Source: BP-133 sp040756995
Lineage (GTDB): Bacteria > Actinomycetota > Acidimicrobiia > IMCC26256 > BP-133
Assembly: GCA_040756995.1 (NCBI GenBank)
Contig: JBFLYK010000006.1
Coordinates: 1-64,000 of the forward strand
DNA: 64,000 nucleotides
Direction of reading: 5' to 3'
Positions 43,439 to 52,142 of the stretch are shown in pieces. The notes under the pieces are model-generated. The model saw only the letters and a program-made list of their open reading frames with translations, was not told the origin of the DNA and did not search any database. Each line of letters begins with the position of its first letter. Position 1 is the stretch's first letter. The position numbers and the translations under genes are program-made.

Positions 43439-44068
43439 ATGTCCGAGACCATGTCGTTGGGCATCGACGGCATCGACACGTCCGTCGGAACGCACATCTG
43501 CGGCTTCTACCACGGCCGCGATGAGCTGGAGTCGGTTCTGTATCCCTATCTCCAAGCCGGTGTCCGGGACGGAGAGAAGACGGTCTGCCTGATCGATTCC
43601 CAGCGTCCCGAGGAGGTGATCGACTCCCTCCGGCCCGGAGTCAACGTCGAGGCCGCGCTGGCCGCCCGCCAGCTCGAGGTCAAGCACTCGAGCGAGAGCT
43701 ACCTGGCTACCGGCTCGTTCAAGATGCACGACTGGATCAACGAGCTCCGGGCGCTGTCCGCCGATTCCGTCGAGGTGCAGGGCTTCCCCCGGATGCGGGC
43801 GGTTGGGGAGATGAGCTGGGCGCTGCGCATGTTTCCCGGCTCGGAGGACCTCTTCCAGTACGAGGCCGAGGTCAACCGCTTCGTCGACAACTACCAGGTC
43901 CTCTACTTCTGCCTGTACGACGTCGACAACATCAGCGGGTCGATGGTCATGGACGCCATCAAGACCCATCCCCAGGTGCTGATCGGCGGGTGTCTCTTCG
44001 AGAACCCCTACTACATGGAGCCGGAGCACTTCCTGGGCAAGTCGGCCTGCTGCGCCGCCCAGAACTAG
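43439..44068 (+). CDS. stand-alone MEDS-domain (DcmR-type sensory) protein 1
   Basis: 209 residues from ATG with GGGGAGG immediately upstream. The MEDS domain fills the protein: GTHICGFYHGRDELESVLYP, VCLIDSQRPEEV, the long-conserved RAVGEMSWALRMFPG, FQYEAEVNRF and CLYDVDN. MEDS (methanogen/methylotroph DcmR sensory) occurs at the N-terminus of regulators such as DcmR of dichloromethane use. Here it has no DNA-binding part, so it probably acts through partners. Two paralogues lie at 47333 and 48086. It ends convergently with the FAD subunit gene (4-bp overlap). Confidence 0.87.
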   Translation: MSETMSLGIDGIDTSVGTHICGFYHGRDELESVLYPYLQAGVRDGEKTVCLIDSQRPEEVIDSLRPGVNVEAALAARQLEVKHSSESYLATGSFKMHDWINELRALSADSVEVQGFPRMRAVGEMSWALRMFPGSEDLFQYEAEVNRFVDNYQVLYFCLYDVDNISGSMVMDAIKTHPQVLIGGCLFENPYYMEPEHFLGKSACCAAQN

Positions 44069-44898
44069 ACGCCTGCCTCCTCCAGCGCCCGGCGGACAAG
44101 AACCCGGGCGAGGTGGCGGCGGAAGTCCGGCCCTGCGTTGAGATCGGACGGGGGCTCGGTCGAGTGGTCCGCCACGCGGGCGGCTTCGGCCGGCGGAGCC
44201 CCGCTCGCCACCGCCTCCTCCACTGCGAAGGCCCGTACCGGCGTCGGGCCCATGTTCACCAGAGCGACGCCGGTGCCGGCCGCGCCGTTCCCGGGACGAA
44301 CGGCGGCGACCCCGACGATGGCCCAGTCGATGGAGCGGCGCGTGAACTTCTGATAGCTCCACGCCCCTCCCGCGATTTTCGGGACCCGGATTTCGGTCAG
44401 CATCTCGTCGGCTGCCAGGGCCGATTCGAGAAAGCCTCGGAAGAACTCCTGGGCGGGGATCATCCGGGCACCGTTGGGCCCTCGGGCCACCAGTGTTGCC
44501 CCCAGCGCCAGCACCGCCGCGGGCAGGTCGGAGGCGGGGTCGGCGTGCGCCAGCGATCCTCCGATGGTGCCCCGATGGCGGACCTGGGGGTCGCCCACCA
44601 GGCCGGCCACGTGGGCCAGGATCGGCACCTCGGCCGCCAGGAGAGGACTGCGCTCGACATCAGCGTGGTGGGTCAGAGCGCCGATGGCGACGTGGTCGCC
44701 GCCGTCCCGGATGTAGGACAGGTCGTTGAGCCGACCAATGTCGATGAGGACGGCCGGCGAGGCCAACCGCAGTTTCATCAGCGGCAGGAGCGAGTGGCCA
44801 CCGGCCAGGAGCTTGGCGTCGTCTCCGTGCTCGGCCAGGAGTGCGATCGCCTCATCGGCCGAACCGGCTCGTACGTAGTCGAAGGCAGCGGGGATCAT
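44065..44898 (-). CDS. molybdenum hydroxylase FAD-binding (medium, CoxM-type) subunit
   Basis: 277 residues from ATG with GGAGG upstream. It opens FDYVRAGSADEAIALL and has the FAD motifs AGGHSLLPLMKLR and TIGGSLAHADP of the CO-dehydrogenase/xanthine-oxidase FAD subunit. The C-terminal half is the CoxM/CutM domain. It should carry electrons from the 2Fe-2S subunit to acceptor. Its stop overlaps the MEDS gene. The 2Fe-2S subunit gene lies 4 bp upstream on the same strand. Confidence 0.9.
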   Translation of the reverse strand: MIPAAFDYVRAGSADEAIALLAEHGDDAKLLAGGHSLLPLMKLRLASPAVLIDIGRLNDLSYIRDGGDHVAIGALTHHADVERSPLLAAEVPILAHVAGLVGDPQVRHRGTIGGSLAHADPASDLPAAVLALGATLVARGPNGARMIPAQEFFRGFLESALAADEMLTEIRVPKIAGGAWSYQKFTRRSIDWAIVGVAAVRPGNGAAGTGVALVNMGPTPVRAFAVEEAVASGAPPAEAARVADHSTEPPSDLNAGPDFRRHLARVLVRRALEEAGV

Positions 44899-44902
44899 GG
44901 GT

Positions 44903-45361
44903 TCACCTCCCGGCGGCGGCCAGGACGGCTTGCACGATGTTGTGGTATCCGGTGCAGCGGCAGAGGTTTCCCTCCAGACCGCTCCGCACGGCGGCCTCAT
45001 CGAGCTCTGCGGATTCATCGAGCAGCGACACCGCAGCCATCACCATGCCGGCCGTGCAGTACCCGCACTGCAGGCCGTGCGCGTCGTGGAAGGCCTGCTG
45101 CACGGGATGAAGCCGGCCATCGGGATCCGCCAGACCCTCGATGGTGGTGATCGCTCCGCCGTCGGCCTGCACCGCGAGCACGGTGCAGGACTTGACGCTC
45201 TTCCCGTCGAGCAGCACCGTGCAGGCGCCGCACGACGTGGTGTCGCAGCCCACCTTGGTGCCGGTGAGACCGAGCACGTCCCGCAGATACCAGACGAGAA
45301 GGAGCCGCGGGTCCACGTCGTGTCTGGCCACGGCCCCGTTGACGGCGATGGTGATGTCCAT
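44903..45361 (-). CDS. molybdenum hydroxylase 2Fe-2S (small, CoxS-type) subunit
   Basis: 152 residues with AAAGGAG upstream. The first cluster is held by Cys39, Cys44, Cys47 and Cys59 (GCDTTSCGACTVLL). The second by Cys99, Cys102, Cys134 and Cys136 (QCGYCTAGM, then NLCRCTGY). Length is normal. It pairs with the FAD subunit. Its upstream side is 57 bp from the sequence gap, so any gene between it and the PucR regulator may be lost. Confidence 0.92.
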   Translation of the reverse strand: MDITIAVNGAVARHDVDPRLLLVWYLRDVLGLTGTKVGCDTTSCGACTVLLDGKSVKSCTVLAVQADGGAITTIEGLADPDGRLHPVQQAFHDAHGLQCGYCTAGMVMAAVSLLDESAELDEAAVRSGLEGNLCRCTGYHNIVQAVLAAAGR

Positions 45362-45418
45362 GGGCGGGCTCCTTTGCGCGAGACGGGGCGCGGCTCGACG
45401 TGGTGGCCGGGGGACGGC

Positions 45419-45495
45419 NNNNNNNNNNGTGGGGGGGGGCGGGGGGGGGGGGGGGGGGGGGGGGGCGGGGGGGGGGGGGGGGCCCCCCCCCCCCC
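45419..45495. other. assembly gap of 10 N followed by artificial-looking poly-G and poly-C run
   Basis: Positions 45419-45428 are N. Then about 54 bases nearly all G with isolated C, and 13 C at 45483-45495. This looks like sequencer no-signal poly-G joined by scaffolding. The true distance between the 2Fe-2S subunit gene and the PucR gene is unknown, and bases could be missing. Confidence 0.93.
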
Positions 45496-45632
45496 GTCGA
45501 CGGTGCGGACACGACGGTGCAAGGGGGAGGAAGCACCTCGACGCTGCCGAACCGATCATCACCGCTGCAAGGAGTATCGCCGACGGGTCGCCCTTCGACC
45601 TCCACCTGGCAGGGCAGTTCGGCCCGTTCGAT

Positions 45633-47330
45633 TCAGCTCAGGCGGCCGAGCCCTTTCAGAATCTGCCACGCCCGCGTGGCGAGCTGGAGGTTGAAGCGCG
45701 TGCCCGGGTCGGAGAGATCACACTGACCGATCTCCCGGATCCGCTGGAGGCGGTACTTCAGCGTGCTGCGGTGCACGATCAGAGCCTCGGAGGTGGCGGC
45801 GTAGTTCCCGCCCGACTCCAGGTAGTGGAACAACGTCTCGACGAGATTGGAGTTCTTCTGGGCGTCGTAGTCCATCAGCGGGCCCAGTTGCGCCTGCACG
45901 AACCGCTCCACGCTGGTGAAGTCGTCGAGGCTGGAAAGGATCCCGTAGATGCCGAGGCTCTCCCAGGTGAGCACATCCGGGGCGGCGCCGTTGCTCTGCA
46001 GCGTTGCGGCGAGTTGCGCCTCACGGTGCGAACGGGGAAAGTCGGCTGGACACTGGCAGGGGCTCCCCACCGCCACGCGGCACCGCCCACCGCCGAGCTC
46101 GCTGAGGAGCGCCTGCCGGAACGTCTCCCACGACAGCTCTGCGCCGGTCAGCAGGATGACCGTCTTGCCCCGGCCGACCAGCAACTGGCCGGCCCCGACA
46201 TCCCGTGCCACCCGCTTCACGATGTGGAGGAGGTGATCTTCGGTGTGCGAGCGGCCCTGCCCATGGACGATCACCACGCGATGGGGCCGCTCCAGGTCAA
46301 GGCCCAGGGCCTGGGCCCGCTGAACCACGGCCTCGTTGTCATCGGTTCCCGCCAGGAGTTCTTCGACAAGGTCGCGGCGAACCCGCAGTTCTGCCTCCGC
46401 CGTGCTCGCCAGCCGGGCCAGCTCCATGGCCAACACGGTGGCGGCGTGCTCCACGGCGACTAGCTCGAACTTGCCGGCCTTCTTCTCCGGGTCGATGAGC
46501 GCCAGGGTGCCCACGACGTCGGCCCGGGGTGAGGCCAGCGCCACCAGCTGGTCACCGTGTCGGCGGGGCCGCCCATCGGCAGCCAGTTCTTTGAGCAGCT
46601 GTTCCCGGGCCGATGGTTCGGGCTTGGGGTAGGACTCCGGTACCTCGCCCGGCGCCCAGGCCCGGAGGTTGCCGTAGCGGTCCTCGATCGCCACGGCGAA
46701 GCCGGTCAGGTCGTGCAACGTCTGGGCCAGCGCCTGCCGGCCGCGGCCCGAGCTGGCGACCTCGTCGAGACGGGCGTGGATCTCCATCGTCCGGTGGAGA
46801 TCGGCCAGGCTCCGACCCAACGCGTCGTTGCTGGCGGCCAGTTCGGCGGCGGTGTCTTGACTTCGCTTCACCATCCGGGCGTTGGTCAGCGCCACTCCGG
46901 TCTGCTGGGCCAGCACCCGGAGGAGGAACTGCTCCTCTGGGTTTGGGTCGACGTCGGCCAGAACCACCAGGAAGCCCACGCCCTCGTGGATGCTGCGCAG
47001 CGAAAAGGCGAAGGCCCAGCCGGCCGTGGCCACCGTCAGACTGCCGCCGCCCTGGCCGAGAGACTTCATCTGGCGCTCGAGCGTGGAGCGCAGCAACGGG
47101 TCGTGTTCCAGCCGGCGGGATCCGAGCTTCCAGCTGTATGTCTCCGTGCAGTACACGCCGGCCAGTTCGCAGCTGGGCGCCAGCGACGCCAGGGACGTGG
47201 TGGCGAAGTGGAGAATCTGCTCCTCGTTGGCGCTTTCGGTCATGAGCATCGACAGCGCCAGGATGCTGTGGAGGCTGGCCGCGTGCTCGCGGGAGATGGC
47301 CCCCGAATTGGGAAGCAGGCTGAAGACCAT
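45633..47330 (-). CDS. PucR/CdaR-family transcriptional regulator with N-terminal GAF-like domain
   Basis: 565 residues from ATG 47328-47330; GTG 47358-47360 is an alternative. Residues about 30-180 form a GAF-like sensor (FLLRVLAQQTGVALTNARM marks its end). A second sensor (PucR-type, TLHDLTGFAVAIED) and a CdaR GGDEF-like region follow. The C-terminus is the PucR HTH: LFHYLESGGNYAATSEAL, then HRSTLKYRLQRIREI. PucR-family proteins activate purine, proline or aromatic catabolism. Two bp separate it from a MEDS gene upstream, so they are one unit. Confidence 0.88.
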   Translation of the reverse strand: MVFSLLPNSGAISREHAASLHSILALSMLMTESANEEQILHFATTSLASLAPSCELAGVYCTETYSWKLGSRRLEHDPLLRSTLERQMKSLGQGGGSLTVATAGWAFAFSLRSIHEGVGFLVVLADVDPNPEEQFLLRVLAQQTGVALTNARMVKRSQDTAAELAASNDALGRSLADLHRTMEIHARLDEVASSGRGRQALAQTLHDLTGFAVAIEDRYGNLRAWAPGEVPESYPKPEPSAREQLLKELAADGRPRRHGDQLVALASPRADVVGTLALIDPEKKAGKFELVAVEHAATVLAMELARLASTAEAELRVRRDLVEELLAGTDDNEAVVQRAQALGLDLERPHRVVIVHGQGRSHTEDHLLHIVKRVARDVGAGQLLVGRGKTVILLTGAELSWETFRQALLSELGGGRCRVAVGSPCQCPADFPRSHREAQLAATLQSNGAAPDVLTWESLGIYGILSSLDDFTSVERFVQAQLGPLMDYDAQKNSNLVETLFHYLESGGNYAATSEALIVHRSTLKYRLQRIREIGQCDLSDPGTRFNLQLATRAWQILKGLGRLS

Positions 47331-47332
47331 GA

Positions 47333-47962
47333 TCAGGTGGCTGCCGGAACGGTCGCCCACCCTTCCGTGTACTGATCCGGGTCGACGTAGTAGGGGTTCT
47401 CGAACAGGAGACCTCCCACCAGCACCCGGGGATGCGTCCTCATGGCATCGATGACCATCGAGCCGCTGACCCGGTCCAGGTCATACATGCAGAACAGAAC
47501 CTGTTGCGGGATCCGGGCCGTGTACTTGTTGAGCTGGGACTCGTAGTAGAAGAGCTCGCCCACCCCGGGAAAGCCCCGCAGGCTCCAGCTCATCTCCCCG
47601 GCCGCCCGGACCAGCGGAAAGCCGTCGGCGGTGAGGGCGGTGGTGACGTTCTCCGTCAGCCACTCGATCATCTCGTCGGGATCGAACCGGCCGCTGCGGA
47701 GGTAGGTCTCCGTCGACCGGAGCACCTCGACCTGGGGGGCTTGGGAACCCGGGGGCGGATGCTCACAGTGGAGCGACTCCCAGACGTGTTCCGGGCCCGA
47801 CGAGTCGACGAGGCAGATGCACTTGTCGCCGTTGCGGATGCCCTCTTCGAGGTACGGGATCAGGAGGTCGTCGCGGTCCTTCTGGCCCCGGTAGAAGGCG
47901 CAGATGTGTGCACCGACCGACGTCTCGATGTCACCGAAACCCAAGCCCACCGTTTCGACCAT
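47333..47962 (-). CDS. stand-alone MEDS-domain protein 2
   Basis: 209 residues from ATG with GGAGGGGGAA upstream, the same length as protein 1. Conserved: GAHICAFYRGQKDRDDLLIP, RAAGEMSWSLRGFPG, and CMYDLDR. The His-x-Cys and GEMSW positions match proteins 1 and 3. It is coupled to the PucR gene downstream and probably senses the same signal. Confidence 0.87.
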   Translation of the reverse strand: MVETVGLGFGDIETSVGAHICAFYRGQKDRDDLLIPYLEEGIRNGDKCICLVDSSGPEHVWESLHCEHPPPGSQAPQVEVLRSTETYLRSGRFDPDEMIEWLTENVTTALTADGFPLVRAAGEMSWSLRGFPGVGELFYYESQLNKYTARIPQQVLFCMYDLDRVSGSMVIDAMRTHPRVLVGGLLFENPYYVDPDQYTEGWATVPAAT

Positions 47963-48067
47963 CTTTTCCCCCTCCTCACCCGCCATTCTGCACCCTGGCG
48001 GGACATGGCGCCCTGCCCCGTCCGGACGGAGTTGGCGGCCATCCCTTGACCTGACAGGACAGGACCA

Positions 48068-48082
48068 GGGGTTCAGAACCCC
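48068..48082 (-). terminator. hairpin between MEDS genes 3 and 2
   Basis: GGGGTTC-A-GAACCCC, a perfect 7-bp arm repeat 4 bases after the MEDS 3 stop on the minus strand. It may be a weak terminator or an mRNA-stabilising stem. No U-run follows. Confidence 0.4.
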
Positions 48083-48085
48083 GGG

Positions 48086-48625
48086 TCAGCACGTCGGCCT
48101 GAGGTCAGATTCGGGAAAGTAGGGGTTCGGGAGCACGACGTCGGCCACCAGGATCCAGGGATGGGTACCCAGCACCTGGTCGAGGGCGCCGGTCGGGAAG
48201 CGGGTGAGGTCGTAGAGGCACAGCAGGACCTGGCGGTGGTCGGGCCGGAACCGGTTCACCTCCGACTCGTACCAGCCGACCTCCTCGGCGCCCGAACACC
48301 GGTCGCCGGCCCACGCCATCTCACCCACTGCCCGAACGCCCGGGTATCCCTCTTCCCGGACGGCACGCGTGACCAGCCGCTCCAGGCGCTGCAGCATGGC
48401 GTCGGCCGAGAATCGGCCGTCGGCGAGGTAGGTCTCCGCCGTCGTCAGATACTCCGCGGCGGGGAACTCAGCCGCCTTGGGGTGGGGACCCTCCAGGAGG
48501 CAGTAGCACTTGTCGCCGGCCTCGAGAGCCTCGGCGACGAAGGCGTCGAGGATCTCGGCTCGCCGTTCCTGGTCGTGGAAGAAGGCGCAGACATGGGCGC
48601 CGGGTTGGGGCACCACGTCATTCAA
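48086..48625 (-). CDS. MEDS-domain protein 3 (start uncertain)
   Basis: About 179 residues if it begins at TTG 48623-48625; GTG codons at 48616 and 48613 are alternatives. Conserved: GAHVCAFFHDQERRAEIL, RAVGEMAWAGDRCSG, and LCLYDLTRF. It lacks the family start before GAHVC found in the other two, so the 5' end is less sure. It is divergent from the molybdenum hydroxylase large-subunit gene. Confidence 0.75.
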   Translation of the reverse strand: MNDVVPQPGAHVCAFFHDQERRAEILDAFVAEALEAGDKCYCLLEGPHPKAAEFPAAEYLTTAETYLADGRFSADAMLQRLERLVTRAVREEGYPGVRAVGEMAWAGDRCSGAEEVGWYESEVNRFRPDHRQVLLCLYDLTRFPTGALDQVLGTHPWILVADVVLPNPYFPESDLRPTC

Positions 48626-48760
48626 CCGCCCACACTGTTGTTCCGGCTGGGTACTGGCGGGGCGAAAACCAGCCTGGTTCTTGGCCTCCGGGACCGAAGA
48701 GCCGGCCTCCCAGGTCTGGTTGCATCGGGTCGCCTGCACGGCCGATGCATGGAGGACGAC

Positions 48761-51025
48761 GTGAGCATCCTGGGCAACCGGGTCCAACGCCGGGAGGACC
48801 CCGCCTTCCTCACCGGAGGCGACCACTATCTCGAGAACATTCCCGTCGACGGTGCTCTGCGGGTGGTCTACGTCCGTTCCACCGTGGCCCACGCCCGCAT
48901 CGCGGCGGTCGACACCGACGCCGCCCGGGAAGCCCCCGGGGTGGTGGCGGTGTTCACGGCCGCCGACATCGACCTCGCTCCCTTGCCGCCGGCCATGGAG
49001 ACCATGAACCAGGCGATGACACGGCCGTGGCTGGCCGACGCCGTCGTCCGGTTCGTGGGCGAGGCGGTGGCGGCGGTGGTGGCGGAGTCATGGGCCGAGG
49101 CGGTCGACGCCGCCGAACTCGTCTTCGTCGACTACGAACCGCTCGAGGCGGTGGTCGACCCCTGGGCGGCTCTGGCCGGCGACGCCGTCCTCTTCCCCGA
49201 GGCCGGGACCAACGTGGTCTGCGAGATGTCGATCCCGGAGAGCGGCCCGAGTGACGACCTGTTCGCCGGCTGCGACGTAGTGGTGCGGGCCGCGTTCGAC
49301 AACCACCGGCTCGCTCCCTGTCCCCTCGAGGTGCAGGCGGCGGCGTCCCGCTGGGAGCCGGACGGGCGGCTCACCCACTGGTCCTCGACCCAGACACCCC
49401 ACATGGTGAAAGGCGCCCTGATGGCGGCCTATGGGCTCGACCCGGAGCAGGTGCGGGTCGTCGCCCCGGACGTCGGCGGCGGGTTCGGGGCCAAGTTCGG
49501 GTCGTATCCCGAGGCGCTGCTGCTGCCGTGGATCGCCCACCGGCTCGGCCGGCCGGTGCGGTGGGCCGAGACGCGCTCGGAGAGCATGGTGGCCCTCGGT
49601 CACGGCCGGGCCCAGCTGCAGGAGGTCGAGCTGGGCGGCACCCGCGACGGTCAGGTACTGGCCTACCGGCTCACCGCCCTCCAGGACAGCGGTGCCTACC
49701 CCCTCATCGGCGCGGCGCTGACCGGCTTCACGGCGTTGATGACGTCGGGCGTCTACGCCATTCCCAAGGTCGAGTTCTCCTCCCGGTCGGTGGTGACCAC
49801 CACGAACCCGATCGTGGCCTACCGCGGCGCCGGCCGGCCCGAGGCCTGCGCCGCCCTCGAGCGGGCCATGGACCTTTACGCAGGCGAGATCGGCCAGGAC
49901 CCCACCGAGGTCCGGCGGAGGAACTTCATCCGTCCCGAGCAGTTTCCCTTCACGACCGCCGTTGGAACGGTCTACGACTCGGGCGACTACGAACGGGCGC
50001 TCGATCTGCTCCTCGAAGCCGCCGGCTACGAGCGACTCCGCAAGGAGCAGGCCAAACGGCGAGCCGAAGGCGGTGCCCGCCAGATCGGGATCGGCGTGGC
50101 CACCTACGTGGAGATCACCTCGCCCGTCCCGGGCGGTGAGTTCGGGGCGGTGGAGATCACCACCGAAGGGCGGGCGGTGGTCCGCACCGGCTCGTCGCCC
50201 CACGGCCAGGGGCACGCCACCGCCTTCGCCATGGTGGCCAGCGAGTACCTCGGCCTGCCCATGGGCGCGATCGACGTCGTCCATGGCGACACCGACGAGG
50301 TGCCGTCCGGCGTCGGCACTTTTGGCTCCCGCTCGCTGCAGCTCGGCGGGTCGGCGGTGCGGCTGGCGTCGGAGCAGGTCGTGGCGGCAGCCAAGGATCT
50401 GGCCGCCCAGCTGCTGGAGGCGAACCCTGACGACATCGTCCTGTCGAGCGGCGCGTTCCATGTAGCCGGCACCCCGGCGGTCACGCGCAGTTGGGCCGAG
50501 GTGGCAGCCGACGCGGGGCCGGACGGGCTGACGGCCGAGCTGACGTACGAGGAGAGAGGCCCGACGTTCCCGTTCGGCGCCCACCTGGCCGTGGTCTCGG
50601 TCGACACCGAAACCGGCGGCGTGGAGCTCCTCCGCTTCGTCGCCGTCGACGACGCCGGCCGGATCGTCAATCCGCTGCTGGCGGAAGGACAGGTCCATGG
50701 CGGGATCGCCCAGGGCGTGGCCCAGGCGCTCTACGAGCAGTTCCGCTACGACGGCGACGGCAATCCCCTCACCACCAACCTGGCCGACTACGCCATGGTC
50801 TCCGCCGCCGAGCTGCCGTCATTCGAGCTCGTGAGCTGCGAGACCCCCACCGACCGCAACGAGCTCGGCGTCAAGGGGATCGGCGAATCGGGGACGATCG
50901 GCTCCACGCCGGCGGTGTGGAACGCCGTCATCGACGCCGTGTCCCACCTGGGCGTCACCCACCTCGACATCCCGACCACCCCCGAAAGGATCTGGCGCGC
51001 CATCGAGGCGGCCCGGACGACCTGA
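48761..51025 (+). CDS. molybdenum hydroxylase large (CoxL-type) catalytic subunit, form II
   Basis: 754 residues from GTG 48761 with GGAGGA upstream; ATG 48749 is an alternative. It opens GNRVQRREDPAFLTGG, typical of xanthine dehydrogenase family large subunits. The MCD cofactor region has VGGGFGAKFG near 239. The active-site loop reads AYRGAGR at 353-359, which marks form II enzymes. True CO dehydrogenases carry AYxCSFR. GVKGIGESGTIGSTPAVWNAV lies near the end. It hydroxylates an unknown substrate, likely a heterocycle or aldehyde. It lies 3.4 kb from its other two subunits and on the other strand. Confidence 0.93.
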   Translation: MSILGNRVQRREDPAFLTGGDHYLENIPVDGALRVVYVRSTVAHARIAAVDTDAAREAPGVVAVFTAADIDLAPLPPAMETMNQAMTRPWLADAVVRFVGEAVAAVVAESWAEAVDAAELVFVDYEPLEAVVDPWAALAGDAVLFPEAGTNVVCEMSIPESGPSDDLFAGCDVVVRAAFDNHRLAPCPLEVQAAASRWEPDGRLTHWSSTQTPHMVKGALMAAYGLDPEQVRVVAPDVGGGFGAKFGSYPEALLLPWIAHRLGRPVRWAETRSESMVALGHGRAQLQEVELGGTRDGQVLAYRLTALQDSGAYPLIGAALTGFTALMTSGVYAIPKVEFSSRSVVTTTNPIVAYRGAGRPEACAALERAMDLYAGEIGQDPTEVRRRNFIRPEQFPFTTAVGTVYDSGDYERALDLLLEAAGYERLRKEQAKRRAEGGARQIGIGVATYVEITSPVPGGEFGAVEITTEGRAVVRTGSSPHGQGHATAFAMVASEYLGLPMGAIDVVHGDTDEVPSGVGTFGSRSLQLGGSAVRLASEQVVAAAKDLAAQLLEANPDDIVLSSGAFHVAGTPAVTRSWAEVAADAGPDGLTAELTYEERGPTFPFGAHLAVVSVDTETGGVELLRFVAVDDAGRIVNPLLAEGQVHGGIAQGVAQALYEQFRYDGDGNPLTTNLADYAMVSAAELPSFELVSCETPTDRNELGVKGIGESGTIGSTPAVWNAVIDAVSHLGVTHLDIPTTPERIWRAIEAARTT

Positions 51026-51038
51026 GGACCAACAACAC

Positions 51039-52142
51039 ATGACCCTGGAAGGCACCACGACACTGCTGGCCGGGCCGGAGCGCATCGAGCAGCGCAGTTA
51101 CCCGCTACCCGATCCCGGCCCAGGGGAGGTGTTGCTGGAGACGGTGCGGGCCAACATCTGCGGCTCCGAACTCCACATCTGGCGCGGGCATCACCCGGTG
51201 GTCGTGCCCGGCTGCGTCCTCGGGCATGAAGGAGTGGGTCGGGTGGCAAAACTCGGTCCGGGCGTCGACCGGGACTTCGCCGGCGAACCCTTGGCCGAGG
51301 GCGACCTCGTGACCGCCACGTACTTCCAGATCTGTCGCCGCTGCCCAGAATGCCAGCGAGGTGACTGGAACCTGTGCCGCTACGGCTACCAGTACTGGGG
51401 CAGCCAGGCCGACGTTGCGCCGCATTTTCACGGCACCTTCGGCACCCACTACTACGTGCACCGCGACCAGTATCTGTTCAAGGTGCCGGCCGGCGTCGAC
51501 CTGCGGGCCGCGGCCAGCGCCAACTGTGCCCTGTCGCAGATGGTCTACTCCGTGCACGTCTCCGGGGCCGCCGAGGGCGACACTGTCCTGTTCCAAGGGG
51601 CCGGTGGTCTCGGCTTGTGCGGGATCGCCGCCGCCCGGGAGCGCGGCGCCCGGGTGCTGGTGACCGACGTGCAGCCGGCCCGGTTGGAGATGGCCCGCAG
51701 CTTCGGGGCCCACGAGCTCGTCGACCTCGGCGGGTTGAGCAGCGAGGCGGAGCGCACCGACGCGGTGATCGCCGCGGCAGGCGGCGCCAAGCCCGACATC
51801 GTCATCGACGTGACCGGCGTGCCCTCGGCCTTCGCCGAAGGCGTGCGTCTCACCCGGGCCGGCGGCCGCTTCGTCAGCGTCGGCAACATCACGGTCGGGA
51901 AGACCTGCGAGTTCGACCCCGGCCTGTTCACCCGCTCCGGCGTGACGATCGTCTCCGCCATCCGGTACCACCCCTGGTTTCTCGGCCGGTCGCTCGAGTT
52001 CGTGGCCCGCCACCCCGGCTATCCCTGGGCCAGCCTTCTCGACGCCGACTACAAACTGTCGGAGGTCGACCGGGCCCTACGGGACTCCGCCGACCGCGTC
52101 GTCACCCGGGCCAGCCTGGTCATGGGCGAGGCGGGCGCATGA
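51039..52142 (+). CDS. zinc-dependent medium-chain alcohol dehydrogenase
   Basis: 367 residues. Catalytic zinc site CGSELHIWRGHH and GHEGVGRVAKLG; structural zinc Cys cluster CRRCPECQRGDWNLC. The Rossmann motif is GAGGLGLCGIAAA with VLVTDVQ after it. The unusual length of the Cys block and CDIG-free active site fit threonine/sorbitol-type MDRs. It lies 13 bp after the large subunit gene and its stop overlaps the CoA-transferase start. Confidence 0.88.
   Translation: MTLEGTTTLLAGPERIEQRSYPLPDPGPGEVLLETVRANICGSELHIWRGHHPVVVPGCVLGHEGVGRVAKLGPGVDRDFAGEPLAEGDLVTATYFQICRRCPECQRGDWNLCRYGYQYWGSQADVAPHFHGTFGTHYYVHRDQYLFKVPAGVDLRAAASANCALSQMVYSVHVSGAAEGDTVLFQGAGGLGLCGIAAARERGARVLVTDVQPARLEMARSFGAHELVDLGGLSSEAERTDAVIAAAGGAKPDIVIDVTGVPSAFAEGVRLTRAGGRFVSVGNITVGKTCEFDPGLFTRSGVTIVSAIRYHPWFLGRSLEFVARHPGYPWASLLDADYKLSEVDRALRDSADRVVTRASLVMGEAGA

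Noticed and set aside
45429..45495. G-quadruplex or regulatory G tract
   Set aside because: It directly follows a 10-N gap, is far more uniform than genomic DNA, and ends in a complementary C run; an artefact is far more likely.
48761..51025. True CO dehydrogenase large subunit
   Set aside because: The active-site loop is AYRGAGR, the form II type, and not AYxCSFR.
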